Shown here piece by piece: positions 26,688 to 34,940 of a stretch of DNA of 64,000 bases. The notes beneath the pieces are model-generated. The model saw only the letters and a program-made list of their open reading frames with translations, was not told the origin of the DNA and made no database searches. Within the stretch, counting starts at the first letter, position 1, and every line of letters starts with the position of its first letter. Source of the DNA: Streptomyces sp. NBRC 110611 (GTDB lineage: Bacteria > Actinomycetota > Actinomycetes > Streptomycetales > Streptomycetaceae); the NCBI RefSeq assembly GCF_001590865.1, contig NZ_BBUY01000002.1, positions 743,215 to 807,214 on the forward strand, written 5' to 3'. Position numbers and translations under genes: made by a program.

Positions 26688-27773
26688 ATGGCCACGACGG
26701 ACGACGGCGCCCGCACCACCTTCCTCGGGGAGGTGAAGAGCGCGGTGACCCCGCACGCCTCACTGCTGGTGCTCGGCGTCCTGGGCCTGATGGTCGCGTT
26801 CATCACGTCGTACACCGGCGCCTTCCACCAGCCGCGGCCGACCGACGTACCGCTCGGCGTGGTCGCCCCCGCGCCCGCCCGCGGACAGCTGGTGACCGAG
26901 CTGGACCGGCTGCCCGGCTCCCCCCTGGACCCGCGCCCGCTCGACTCCGAGCGGGCGGCGCGGCAGCAGATCGCCGACCGGGAGATCGACGGCGCCCTGA
27001 TCGTCGATCCGCGCGGCAGCACCGACCGGCTGCTGGTGGCCAGTGGCGGCGGCGCCTCCCTCTCCCAGGCGGTCGAACTGGTCGTCCGTACGGCGGAGAA
27101 GGCCCGCAACCGCACCGTGCGCACCGTGGACGTGGCCCCCGCCGACCCGGGCGACAGCCGCAGCCTCTCGTCCTTCTACCTCGTCGTCGGCTGGTGCGTC
27201 GGCGGCTATCTGTGCGCCGCGATCCTCGCGATCAGCGCCGGGGCACGCCCCTCCAACACGCACCGGGCGGTCATCCGGCTGGCCGCGCTCGCCGCGTACG
27301 CGATCGCCGCCGGGCTGGCCGGCGCGATCGTCGTCGGACCGGTCCTGGGCGCGCTGCCCGGCTCCTTCCCCGCGCTGTGGGGCCTGGGCGCCCTGATCGT
27401 CTTCGCGGTCGGCGCCACCACCCTGGCCTGCCAGGCCCTGCTGGGCATCATCGGCATCGGCCTGGCGATCCTGCTGATCGTCATCCTCGGCAACCCGAGC
27501 GCGGGCGGCGCCTATCCGTACCCCTTGCTGCCGCCCTTCTGGCGGGAGATCGGCCCCGCGCTGCCGCCCGGCGCCGGCACCTGGGCGGCCCGCTCGCTCG
27601 CCTACTTCCACGGCAACGCGCTGACCTGCCCCCTTCTGGTGCTCTCCGCCTGGGCGGCGGGCGGCACGGCGCTCACCATGATCCTCTCGGCGTTCCGGAG
27701 GCAGGGGGACGGGGAGCAGGCGAACGGAAAGCCGGGGAACGGGAAGCAGGGGGACGGGAAGCCGGAGAACTGA
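26688..27773 (+). CDS. DUF3533/YhgE-like integral membrane protein
   Basis: 361 residues. One N-terminal membrane segment (LLVLGVLGLMVAFITSYTGA) is followed by an extracytoplasmic domain with PLGVVAPAPARG and IDGALIVDP, then five membrane segments. This matches the ABC-2-permease-related DUF3533/YhgE arrangement, proposed to move lipophilic or cell-envelope compounds. It ends in a hydrophilic Gly/Asn/Lys repeat (GKPGNGKQGDGKPEN) encoded by degenerate tandem DNA that continues past the stop. ATG 26688 has GAGGAG upstream. It shares its upstream region with dnaE2. Confidence 0.75.
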   Translation: MATTDDGARTTFLGEVKSAVTPHASLLVLGVLGLMVAFITSYTGAFHQPRPTDVPLGVVAPAPARGQLVTELDRLPGSPLDPRPLDSERAARQQIADREIDGALIVDPRGSTDRLLVASGGGASLSQAVELVVRTAEKARNRTVRTVDVAPADPGDSRSLSSFYLVVGWCVGGYLCAAILAISAGARPSNTHRAVIRLAALAAYAIAAGLAGAIVVGPVLGALPGSFPALWGLGALIVFAVGATTLACQALLGIIGIGLAILLIVILGNPSAGGAYPYPLLPPFWREIGPALPPGAGTWAARSLAYFHGNALTCPLLVLSAWAAGGTALTMILSAFRRQGDGEQANGKPGNGKQGDGKPEN

Positions 27774-28229
27774 CGCAGGGGAACTGACGCAGGGGGACGG
27801 GACTTCGCCGGGAGGGGGCGGCGCCGCGCCGGGAGAGGGCGGGACTTTGCCGGTGTAAGGCGGGCCGGCGGCGGGCGTCTCTTACCCCGGCCTGCCGCCC
27901 GGGCCGGACGGAGGCCGCCTCCGGCCCTGCTCTTCGGCCAATCAGCGGAGATCGAAATCCTCCCGAACGACCGGTCGGCGGCCGGATTCCTACCTTCCGG
28001 GTCCGGACCTTTCTCGCCACCGGCATGGCCGGTACGGCATCCCGGCTGGCCGCACATGATTTCTCCCGGCCGCCCCGCACCGCCTGCGACGCGTTCCCGC
28101 CATTACCCTCAGCTCCCGCTCATCGACTCAAAGCAATCGCCCCGGTGCGAGATCCAGATGCTTTCGGGGTGCGGTTGGGCCAGACTCCCGTTCGGCATCT
28201 GCACCCGCAAACACAAAGGAGTGTTCGTC
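27774..28229. other. Intergenic region before the protease inhibitor gene
   Basis: Starts with continuation of the GACGCAGGGG-type repeats from the preceding gene, then GC-rich sequence with CCGGGAGRGGGCGG motifs, then a less GC-rich stretch after 27930 (GGCCAATCAGCGGAGATCGAAATCC in part) that probably contains the SSI promoter. No convincing open reading frame on either strand. Confidence 0.5.
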
Positions 28230-28670
28230 ATGCGGTACATCACTGGGGCGATCGCGCTCGGTACGGCCCTGGTTCTCGGCGCCCTCGCCACCACCGCACA
28301 GGCCGTCGCCGCGCCGGCGCAGCCCGGGCGGTCCGGCGGGCTCTACGCGCCGACAGAACTGGTGCTGACCGTCGGTCAGGGCGAAAGCCGCGCGACCGCC
28401 ACGGTGCAGCGTGCGGTGACGCTCAGCTGCGCGCCGACAGCCACCGGCAGCCACCCGGCCCCGAAGGCCGCCTGTACCCAACTACGCGCGGTATCAGGTG
28501 ACTTCGACAAGGTGACCAACACGGTGTCGGAGCGCGTGTGCACCAAGGAGTGGGCGCCGATACTGGTCACCGCGGACGGCGTGTGGCAGGGCAAGCGAGT
28601 GTCGTACACGTACACCTTCGCCAACGCCTGCACGATGACCGGCGGCAGCGGCTCGGTCTTCCTGTTCTGA
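28230..28670 (+). CDS. Subtilisin-inhibitor (SSI) family secreted protease inhibitor, P1 Lys
   Basis: 146 residues with a signal peptide (residues 1-28, [10 protein letters not shown] region). The mature ~110 residues match [23 protein letters not shown] (first disulphide), [15 protein letters not shown] and the C-terminal GGSGSVFLF. The reactive loop reads VCTKEWAP, where SSI has CPMVYDP; P1 is therefore Lys and P1' Glu, predicting a trypsin-type rather than subtilisin/chymotrypsin-type target preference. All four Cys are present. It acts outside the cell, usually controlling endogenous trypsin-like proteases during development. AAAGGAG precedes ATG 28230. It is convergent with a streptogrisin gene. 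Confidence 0.95.
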   Translation: MRYITGAIALGTALVLGALATTAQAVAAPAQPGRSGGLYAPTELVLTVGQGESRATATVQRAVTLSCAPTATGSHPAPKAACTQLRAVSGDFDKVTNTVSERVCTKEWAPILVTADGVWQGKRVSYTYTFANACTMTGGSGSVFLF

Positions 28671-28762
28671 CCGCGCCATGGCCGAGGTCTCCGGGCGGCG
28701 GACGGTCTCCGGGCATCGGACGGCGATGACCGAAGGCCCCCGCGTACCGCACCGGAGCACGG

Positions 28763-28801
28763 CACCGGCCCCCGGACGTCGCGCCCGTCCGGGGGCCGGT
28801 G
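28763..28801. terminator. Strong bidirectional terminator
   Basis: CACCGGCCCCCGGACG (28763-28778) and CGTCCGGGGGCCGGTG (28786-28801) form a perfect 16-bp stem with a seven-base loop, between the convergent inhibitor and streptogrisin genes. Confidence 0.92.
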
Positions 28802-28836
28802 TCACTCGTCATGCGCCGTACGCGTCGCCGGACTCG

Positions 28837-29901
28837 TCAGCCGATCTCCGCCCCGTAGGCCTGCAGGGCCTCCGGCACCGGCTGGAAGAAGGTCTCGCCG
28901 CCGCCGGAGCAGTCACCGCTGCCACCGGAGGTGAGGCCGAGCGCGGACTCGCCGTCGAAGAGCGCACCGCCGCTGTCACCGGGCTCGGCACAGACGTCGG
29001 TCTGGATCAGGCCCTCGACGGTGCCCTCCTGGTAGTTGACGGTGGCGTTGAGCGCCTTGACCGACCCGTCGTGCAGCTGGGTGGTGCTGCCGCTGCGCTG
29101 CACCTTCTCACCCACCGTGGCCTCCGCGGCCTTGGTGATCTTCTGAGGGCTGCCGCTGTAGGTGTTGACCTCGCTGGGGTGCGCGGTGTCGCCCGTGTAC
29201 TTGGCGATGGCGTAGTCGTTACCGGGGAAGCTGGATTCCTCGGTGGTCGCGATCTCCTGGCCGCCCTGCTGGTCGGACCAGCTCTTGACGGCGTTGCCGC
29301 AGTGACCGGCGGTCAGGAAGTACGGCTGGCCGCCCTTGACGACGTTGAAGCCGAGCGAACAGCGGGCGCTGTCCCCCCAGATCGCGTCGCCGCCGGCGAT
29401 GAAGCGCCTGAACTCGCCCTTGGTGCGGCGGAGTTCGGCCTTGTCGCCCAGGCTCCCCACGACCTTGGTCAGCCGGTCGAGCCGGTCGCCCTCGACCGTG
29501 CGGTCGGCGGTGACCACGACCTTGTTGGTCCGCGGGTCCATGCTCCAGGACGTACCGGGGATGGTCGCCTTCGCCTTCAGAGTCTGCCGGGCCGCGTCGA
29601 GCTGGGCCCGGGTGTGGTTGACGATCCGGGCCTCGGCGCCCTTCGCCCGTACGGTACGGGCCGCCGCCTCGTCGACGACGTTGACCACCAGTTTCCCGGC
29701 CCGGGCGTCGTAGAACGCGCCGGCCGTACCGGGGTCGAGCTGGGACGCCAGGGCCGTCGCCGCGGCCGGCGTCAGCCGGGCCGTCGTGGGGGCCGGAGCC
29801 GCGTGGGCGCTGGCGAGGGTGAGGGTTCCGGTGGCGGCGAGCGCGAGCGCCCCGGCGCCGGCTATCAGGACACGCCGCTTGGGTATACGTCGGTGCTTCA
29901 A
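28837..29901 (-). CDS. Streptogrisin-type S1 protease with long propeptide
   Basis: 354 residues. Signal peptide (ends near AHAAPAP), then an alpha-lytic-protease-type propeptide to about residue 165, then the mature protease starting around FIAGGDAIWGDSARCSLGFN. The triad is His in FLTAGHC, Asp in NDYAIAKYTG and Ser in EPGDSGGALF; six Cys form the three disulphides. The substrate pocket [20 protein letters not shown] is streptogrisin-like. The long propeptide resembles SGPD more than SGPA/B. The start is TTG 29901 with GGGAGG eight bases upstream; the upstream in-frame extension lacks a signal sequence. It faces the SSI-family gene across a terminator. Confidence 0.92.
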   Translation of the reverse strand: MKHRRIPKRRVLIAGAGALALAATGTLTLASAHAAPAPTTARLTPAAATALASQLDPGTAGAFYDARAGKLVVNVVDEAAARTVRAKGAEARIVNHTRAQLDAARQTLKAKATIPGTSWSMDPRTNKVVVTADRTVEGDRLDRLTKVVGSLGDKAELRRTKGEFRRFIAGGDAIWGDSARCSLGFNVVKGGQPYFLTAGHCGNAVKSWSDQQGGQEIATTEESSFPGNDYAIAKYTGDTAHPSEVNTYSGSPQKITKAAEATVGEKVQRSGSTTQLHDGSVKALNATVNYQEGTVEGLIQTDVCAEPGDSGGALFDGESALGLTSGGSGDCSGGGETFFQPVPEALQAYGAEIG

Positions 29902-30365
29902 CTCAGAGCCTCCCGTGGGGGGAAGGGCCCAGGACTGTGGGGAGTCGCGCGGGCCCGGAGAGTGAGTGTTTCGGGACACGGACGAAAGCCGCCCCGTCAG
30001 CAGCGCCCGGGGAGTCGCGTCCATGCCAACGTGTGCTGTCGAGTATTCCCACCCGTCTCACTCGTGCACAAGACCGAATTCCGGTCTCACGTAAGGGACT
30101 TCACGCTATCCTCACAGGGCCACCACACCGATATCCGCGCACACCGGTTCTGAGTGCGGACATCAGAGGGCGTGCGGAGCGGCCGGGGCAGAGCGGTTTG
30201 TGACGACCGGAACCGTCCGGAACTGGCCGGAAAACGATGCGCCGTACGCACCCGCGGCGACGGGTACGTACGGCGAAGGACACGGTTGACGGCTTGGGCG
30301 CACGGCTTACGGCGCACGACTTACGGCTGAGGGACTCAGGGACCAGGGACTCAGCGGCCCACGGC
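29902..30365. other. Intergenic region between streptogrisin and slipin genes
   Basis: Holds the streptogrisin promoter side (29902-30150, locally A/T richer with TTCACGCTATCCTCACAGG), an inverted repeat at 30241-30274, and short ACGGCTTACGG and GGGACTCAGGGACC repeats from 30285 to 30365. No supported gene. Confidence 0.5.
30241..30274 (-). terminator. Candidate terminator of the slipin gene
   Basis: GCCGTACGCACCCG (30241-30254) pairs with CGGGTACGTACGGC (30261-30274) with one mismatch and a six-base loop, about 90 bases past the slipin stop. Confidence 0.55.
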
Positions 30366-31352
30366 TCAGGGCAGGTTCTCCACCTTCGGGAGCTCCTCCA
30401 GCGCCGGCAGCGGCTCGCTCCCGGCACCCTCGACGCGCGGCGCCTCGGCAGCGGGCCGCTCCTCGGCACCGGAATGCGCCTCGGCAGGCGGCTGCTCCTC
30501 GGCGGCGGCCGGCTCGCCGGAGTCCGCCGAGGCCCGCGTCAGCCGCTCCCGCGCGGCCGCCGCCTCGGCCAGTTCGGTCTGCGCCTTGGACTCCAGCCCG
30601 GAGCGCTCCAGGAACCGCAGCAGCTCCACGGGGAAGGGCAGGACCAGCGTGGAGTTCTTCTCGGCGGCGACCGCCACCACCGTCTGCAACAGCCGCAGTT
30701 GCAGCGCCGCGGGCTGGTCGGACATCGCCGCGGCGGCCTCGGCCAGCTTCTTCGACGCCTGGAGCTCGGCGTCGGCATTGATCACCCGGGCGCGCCGGTC
30801 CCGGGTCGCCTCCGCCTGGCGGGCCATCGACCGCTTCATGGTCTCCGGCAGCGAGACGTCCTTGATCTCGACCCGGTCGACGTTCACACCCCACCCGATG
30901 GCCGGGCTGTCGATCATCAGCGCCAGGCCCTGGTTGAGCTTCTCCCGGTTGGACAGCAGGTCGTCCAGCTCGCTCTTGCCGATGATCGACCGCAGTGAGG
31001 TCTGTGCCATCTGGGAGACCGCGAAGCGGTAGTCCTCGACGCGGATGATCGCGTCGGCGGCGTCCACGACCTTGAAATAGACCACCGCGTCGACCCGGAC
31101 CGTGACGTTGTCACGGGTGATGCCTTCCTGCGCGGGTACCGGCACCGTGACGATCTGCATGTTGACCTTGTGCATCCGGTCGATGGCCGGAATGATCATG
31201 GTGAAGCCGGGCCCCCGCACCGCCGAGCGCAGCCGCCCCAGCCGGAGCACCACACCGCGTTCGTACTGCTTGACCACGCGGGCCGCCGCCATGAGGTACA
31301 CGGCGCCGGCGAATCCCAGCCCCACCGCGGCCTGCACCAGTTCTTCGACCAT
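30366..31352 (-). CDS. Slipin/SPFH (band 7) membrane protein
   Basis: 328 residues. One N-terminal membrane segment (AAVGLGFAGAVYLMAAARVV) precedes an SPFH domain: YERGVVLRLGRLRSAVRGPG, IPAIDRMHKVNMQIVTVPVP, VRVDAVVYFKVVDAADAIIR, GKSELDDLLSNREKLNQGLA and GVNVDRVEIKDVSLPETMKR. A coiled coil follows (MARQAEATRDRRARVINADA). The C-terminal 70 residues are Glu/Ala/Pro-rich and probably disordered. It should oligomerise into membrane scaffolds and often modulates proteases; no NfeD partner is adjacent. GGGGG precedes ATG 31352. It lies between two streptogrisin genes on the same strand. Confidence 0.93.
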   Translation of the reverse strand: MVEELVQAAVGLGFAGAVYLMAAARVVKQYERGVVLRLGRLRSAVRGPGFTMIIPAIDRMHKVNMQIVTVPVPAQEGITRDNVTVRVDAVVYFKVVDAADAIIRVEDYRFAVSQMAQTSLRSIIGKSELDDLLSNREKLNQGLALMIDSPAIGWGVNVDRVEIKDVSLPETMKRSMARQAEATRDRRARVINADAELQASKKLAEAAAAMSDQPAALQLRLLQTVVAVAAEKNSTLVLPFPVELLRFLERSGLESKAQTELAEAAAARERLTRASADSGEPAAAEEQPPAEAHSGAEERPAAEAPRVEGAGSEPLPALEELPKVENLP

Positions 31353-31480
31353 CACGGCCCCCTGATGTGTGCCGTATGCCGTCCGAATGCCGTCCGAAAC
31401 GGGCCGCTTCCCATGGTAATGCCCGGTCCGGAGAGGGGGCGAGGCTCGCGGCGGGCACGGCCCGGGCCCCGGTCCGGGGC

Positions 31481-31576
31481 CGGTTCCGGGTCCGGTTCCG
31501 GGTCCGGTTCCGGGTCCGGTTCCGGGTCCGGTTCCGGGTCCGGTTCCGGGTCCGGTTCCGGGTCCGGTTCCGGGTC
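31481..31576. repeat. 12-bp minisatellite, eight perfect copies
   Basis: CGGTTCCGGGTC repeats eight times without a mismatch from 31481 to 31576 in the gap between the downstream-facing streptogrisin end and the slipin start. Perfect identity suggests recent expansion or active slippage. The array is open in several frames (Gly-Ser, Arg-Phe-Arg-Val or Gly-Thr-Gly-Pro repeats) but no ribosome site leads into it. Confidence 0.95.
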
Positions 31577-31685
31577 CGGCGGAACGCGGGGCCACGCCCC
31601 GCCGGACCCGGACCCGGGGTGCCGGCGGGACGTCCGTACACAGATCAGCCGGTCGGCGCCGGCAGTGCCGGTGGAGCCGGCAGCG

Positions 31686-32585
31686 TCAGTAGACGCTCAC
31701 GCCGTACCGGTCGAGCGCCTCGGTGACGGGCTGGAAGAAGGTGGTGCCGCCGGACCTGCAGTCGCCGCTGCCGCCGGAGGTGAGGCCCAGCGCCGTGGTC
31801 CCCGAGTAGAGGGGGCCGCCGCTGTCGCCGGGTTCGGCGCAGACGGTGGTCTGGATGAGTCCGCGGACGATGTCGCCGTTGCCGTAGTTGACGGTGGCGT
31901 TCAGGCCGGTGACCCGGCCGCTGTGGGTACCGGTGGTGGAGCCGCGGCGGGTGACGTTCTGGCCGACGCTCGGGGTGGCGGCGCTGGTGATGTCCTGGCT
32001 GCCGACGGTGCCCGGATGGTCGGTCGAGCCGGTGTACTGGACGATGCCGTAGTCGTCGCCCGGGAAGCTGCTGCCGACGGTCCTGCCGAGCGAGCTCCCG
32101 GAGCTGGTGGTCCAGGGCGGGCTGCCGTCGGTGCAGTGACCGGCCGTCAGGAAGTAATAGGTGTCGCCCTTGCGGACGTTGAAGCCCAGTGAGCAGCGCC
32201 AGCTGGGGGCGTGGATGGGGTCGCCGCCGGAGATGTACTTGCGGAGGGTGCCCGCGGTCCGTTCGATGCGGATCGCGGCGGCGTTGCCGCCCGCGGCCCG
32301 CCGGATCCTGGCGATCTCCTCCTGGCTGACGGTGCGGTCGGCGGTGACGACCAGGGTGCGGGTGGCGTCGTCGACCCGCCAGGCGGTACCGGCGACGTCC
32401 GCGGCGCGTACCGCGTCACCGGCGGCCGACAGCCGGTCCGCGCCGAACTGCTGCGCGGGGGCGGGGTTCTGGGCACCGGCCGCGGGGACGGCGAGGGCCC
32501 CGATGGCCACTATTCCGGACGCGACGGCGAGCAGCCGGACGCGTCTGGGGACGCCACTGCGGGGGGTGGTGCGCTCGTTCCTCAC
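31686..32585 (-). CDS. Streptogrisin A/B-type S1 serine protease
   Basis: 299 residues, equal to the streptogrisin B precursor as I recall it. Signal peptide (residues ~1-38, [10 protein letters not shown]), a ~75-residue propeptide and a mature domain starting near [20 protein letters not shown]. Triad: His in FLTAGHC, Asp in [11 protein letters not shown], Ser in [10 protein letters not shown]. Pocket: [20 protein letters not shown]. It is a secreted broad-specificity protease. GTG 32585 follows GGAGGAAT; an in-frame extension upstream has no secretion signal and is rejected. It shares strand with the slipin and the other streptogrisin but is separated from both by long gaps. Confidence 0.93.
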   Translation of the reverse strand: MRNERTTPRSGVPRRVRLLAVASGIVAIGALAVPAAGAQNPAPAQQFGADRLSAAGDAVRAADVAGTAWRVDDATRTLVVTADRTVSQEEIARIRRAAGGNAAAIRIERTAGTLRKYISGGDPIHAPSWRCSLGFNVRKGDTYYFLTAGHCTDGSPPWTTSSGSSLGRTVGSSFPGDDYGIVQYTGSTDHPGTVGSQDITSAATPSVGQNVTRRGSTTGTHSGRVTGLNATVNYGNGDIVRGLIQTTVCAEPGDSGGPLYSGTTALGLTSGGSGDCRSGGTTFFQPVTEALDRYGVSVY

Positions 32586-33069
32586 TGATTCCTCCGAGGG
32601 GATCGGGGGCCGCGGGTGAGCGGCCCGGTGAGGCGCAGCCGAAGGGCACGGAAATCCGCACATTTGTTTTTGCGTGCCCCTGACAAGCGCGCTGAGCGGA
32701 GTTTCGGGTGCGGCACCCCCGGGGCGCAAGAGGTCGTCACGTACGTATCGCGCGGACACCCCCGGCACCCGGCACCCCTCGGCACCCCCGGCATCCCCCG
32801 GCACCTCCCCGGACACCCCCCCCGCACCGGCGCCGGTAGCGGCACCGGCACGGACAGCGACCCCGGAATCGGTACCGAATGTGATCGGCTTCGCACGCTT
32901 CGTATCGTCAGTTGCCTTGTGGGGCGCGGAAGGTGCTGGTGTGCCACCCTCTTTGCACCAGATGTGTCACGAACCCCCCGTGCGGCGGCTATCCACTTGG
33001 CACACCCTCGGCCTCATGGACGACGATAGGGGGCGTACACACAGACACCGCGGGTGAGAGGAGGCGTCA
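32586..33069. other. Divergent intergenic region, streptogrisin / SepF-like
   Basis: 484 bases. A less GC-rich patch around 32655-32680 (CACATTTGTTTTTGCGTGCC) is a likely streptogrisin promoter area. From 32755 to 32850 there is a degenerate GGCACCCCC repeat tract. The last 130 bases, including TATCCACTTGGCACACC, lead to the SepF-like gene. No supported gene. Confidence 0.5.
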
Positions 33070-33522
33070 ATGGGATCGGTACGCAAGGCGAGCGCCTGGC
33101 TTGGCCTCGTCGACGACAGTGACGACGAGCGCTACTACGACGACGACTACGCCGAGGGACCCGGTGCCGGTGGCCAGGGCGGCAGCAATCCCTGGGTGAC
33201 CGACCCGCGGGTCCGGGTCGCCGACGAAACCGCCCAGGACCAGGGCACCCGCATCGCCACGGTCACTCCGGAGAGCTTCCGGGACGCCCGCGGCATCGGC
33301 GAGCTGTTCCGGGACGGCGTCCCGGTGATCGTCAACCTGACGTCCATGGAACCCGCCGACGCCAAGCGGGTGGTGGATTTCGCGGCCGGTCTGACCTTCG
33401 GCCTGCGCGGGTCGATCGAACGGGTCGCCACCCGCGTGTTCCTGCTCACCCCCGCCGACTACCAGGTGTTCAGCGGCGAGAGCCGCGGCCACCGCAACGG
33501 GGGCTTCTTCAACCAGAGTTGA
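33070..33522 (+). CDS. SepF-like cell-division protein (paralogue type)
   Basis: 150 residues. An N-terminal amphipathic helix ([16 protein letters not shown]) is followed by an acidic linker and a SepF domain: [56 protein letters not shown]. SepF anchors FtsZ to the membrane. Streptomyces carries a main sepF next to ftsZ and one or two SepF-like paralogues; this isolated gene is a paralogue, from memory matching the position of sflA. The C-terminal tail [13 protein letters not shown] is typical. GAGGAGG precedes ATG 33070. Confidence 0.9.
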   Translation: MGSVRKASAWLGLVDDSDDERYYDDDYAEGPGAGGQGGSNPWVTDPRVRVADETAQDQGTRIATVTPESFRDARGIGELFRDGVPVIVNLTSMEPADAKRVVDFAAGLTFGLRGSIERVATRVFLLTPADYQVFSGESRGHRNGGFFNQS

Positions 33523-33606
33523 GCACGGGGCGAGATCCTTCGGCCGGAGGCCGGAGGACCGGGGGCCGGAGGACCAGGGGTCGGGGCCGGGGAGCCGGGG
33601 GGCCGT

Positions 33607-34812
33607 CTACCGGAAGGCGTCCAGCCCGGTGAGCGCCTTGCCGAGCACCAGCTGGTGCATCTCGACGGTGCCCTCGTAGGTGAGCACCGATTCGAGGTTC
33701 GTCGCATGCCGCATCACGGGGTACTCCAGCGAGATCCCGTTGGCGCCGAGAATCGTCCGGGCCGTGCGGCAGATCTCGATCGCCTCCCGTACGTTGTTCA
33801 GCTTGCCGAAGCTGACCTGCTCGGGGCGCAGCCGCCCCGCGTCCATCCGCCGCCCCAGATGGTGGGCGAGCAGGATGCCCTTGTGCAGTTCGACGGCCAT
33901 GTCGGCGAGCTTGGCCTGGGTGAGCTGGAAGCCGCCGATGGGGCGGCCGAACTGTTCGCGGGTCCGCGCGTACTCCAGCGCCGACTCGAAGGCGGCGCGC
34001 GCCGCGCCCATGGAGCCCCAGACGATGCCGTAGCGGGCGTGGCTCAGACAGCTGAGCGGGCCGCGCAGGCCGGTGGCACCGGGGAGCACCGCATCGGCCG
34101 GCAGCCGTACGTCGTCCATGACGAGTTCGCTGGTCACCGAGGCGCGCAGGGACCATTTGTGCTTGATCTCGGGGGCCGAGAACCCCGGAGAGCCGGTGGG
34201 GACGGCGAAGCCTCGGATGCCCTCGTCCGTACGGGCCCAGACCACCGCCACCCCGGCCACCGAGCCGTTGGTGATCCACATCTTGCGGCCGTTGAGCACC
34301 CAGTCCGAGCCGTCCCGCTTGGCGTAGGTCCGCATCCCGGCGGGGTCCGAGCCATGGTCCGGCTCGGTCAGCCCGAAGCAGCCGATGACCTCGCCGGCCG
34401 CCATCGCGGGCAGCCACCGCTGCTTCTGCTCCTCGGAGCCGAAGCGCCAGATCGCGTACATGGCGAGCGACCCCTGGACGGAGACCAGCGAGCGGATACC
34501 GGAGTCGGCGGCCTCCAGTTCCAGGCAGGCCAGGCCGTACTGGACGGCGGAGGCGCCGGCACAGCCGTATCCGGTGAGGGACATGCCGAGCGCGCCGATC
34601 GAGCCGAGTTCGCGGGTGAGTTCGCGGAGGGCGGGCAGCTCGCCGGCCTCGTACCACTCGGCGATATGCGGCAGGACGCGGTCGGCGGCCCACTGGCGGA
34701 GGGTGTCGCGGACCGCGCGGTCCTCGTCGGTGAGCAGATCGTCGGTGCCCAGCGGGTCGCCGGGGTCGAACGGCGGGAGCGTCGGGGAAGCTGAGGACGG
34801 CGTGGCGGACAT
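33607..34812 (-). CDS. Acyl-CoA dehydrogenase, glutaryl-CoA dehydrogenase-like
   Basis: 401 residues. FAD-binding acyl-CoA dehydrogenase blocks: GCFGLTEPDHGSDPAGM, VLNGRKMWITNGSVAGVAVV, EYARTREQFGRPIGGFQLTQ and a C-terminal TYEGTVEMHQLVLGKALTG carrying the catalytic Glu in the position used by glutaryl-CoA and isovaleryl-type enzymes. ILGANGISLEYPVMRHATNL also fits the GCDH branch. It probably acts in lysine/tryptophan or related acyl-CoA degradation and passes electrons to ETF. GGAGG precedes ATG 34812. Monocistronic as far as visible. Confidence 0.93.
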   Translation of the reverse strand: MSATPSSASPTLPPFDPGDPLGTDDLLTDEDRAVRDTLRQWAADRVLPHIAEWYEAGELPALRELTRELGSIGALGMSLTGYGCAGASAVQYGLACLELEAADSGIRSLVSVQGSLAMYAIWRFGSEEQKQRWLPAMAAGEVIGCFGLTEPDHGSDPAGMRTYAKRDGSDWVLNGRKMWITNGSVAGVAVVWARTDEGIRGFAVPTGSPGFSAPEIKHKWSLRASVTSELVMDDVRLPADAVLPGATGLRGPLSCLSHARYGIVWGSMGAARAAFESALEYARTREQFGRPIGGFQLTQAKLADMAVELHKGILLAHHLGRRMDAGRLRPEQVSFGKLNNVREAIEICRTARTILGANGISLEYPVMRHATNLESVLTYEGTVEMHQLVLGKALTGLDAFR

Positions 34813-34940
34813 GGCGGGCCTCCGGCGGGTCAGCGCTCGCAACAAAAACTAGCAGTGGTAGTTACGTGCGTCCGACGGTACGGCCCGGGGTGCCGCGCGG
34901 CAAGGGTCACCGCCGCGCGGCGCTCCCGCGTCCGTGCGGC

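Noticed and set aside
31481..31576. Gly-Ser or Gly-Thr-Pro repeat protein
   Set aside because: No start codon with ribosome site, and all frames are open because the 12-bp unit lacks stops.
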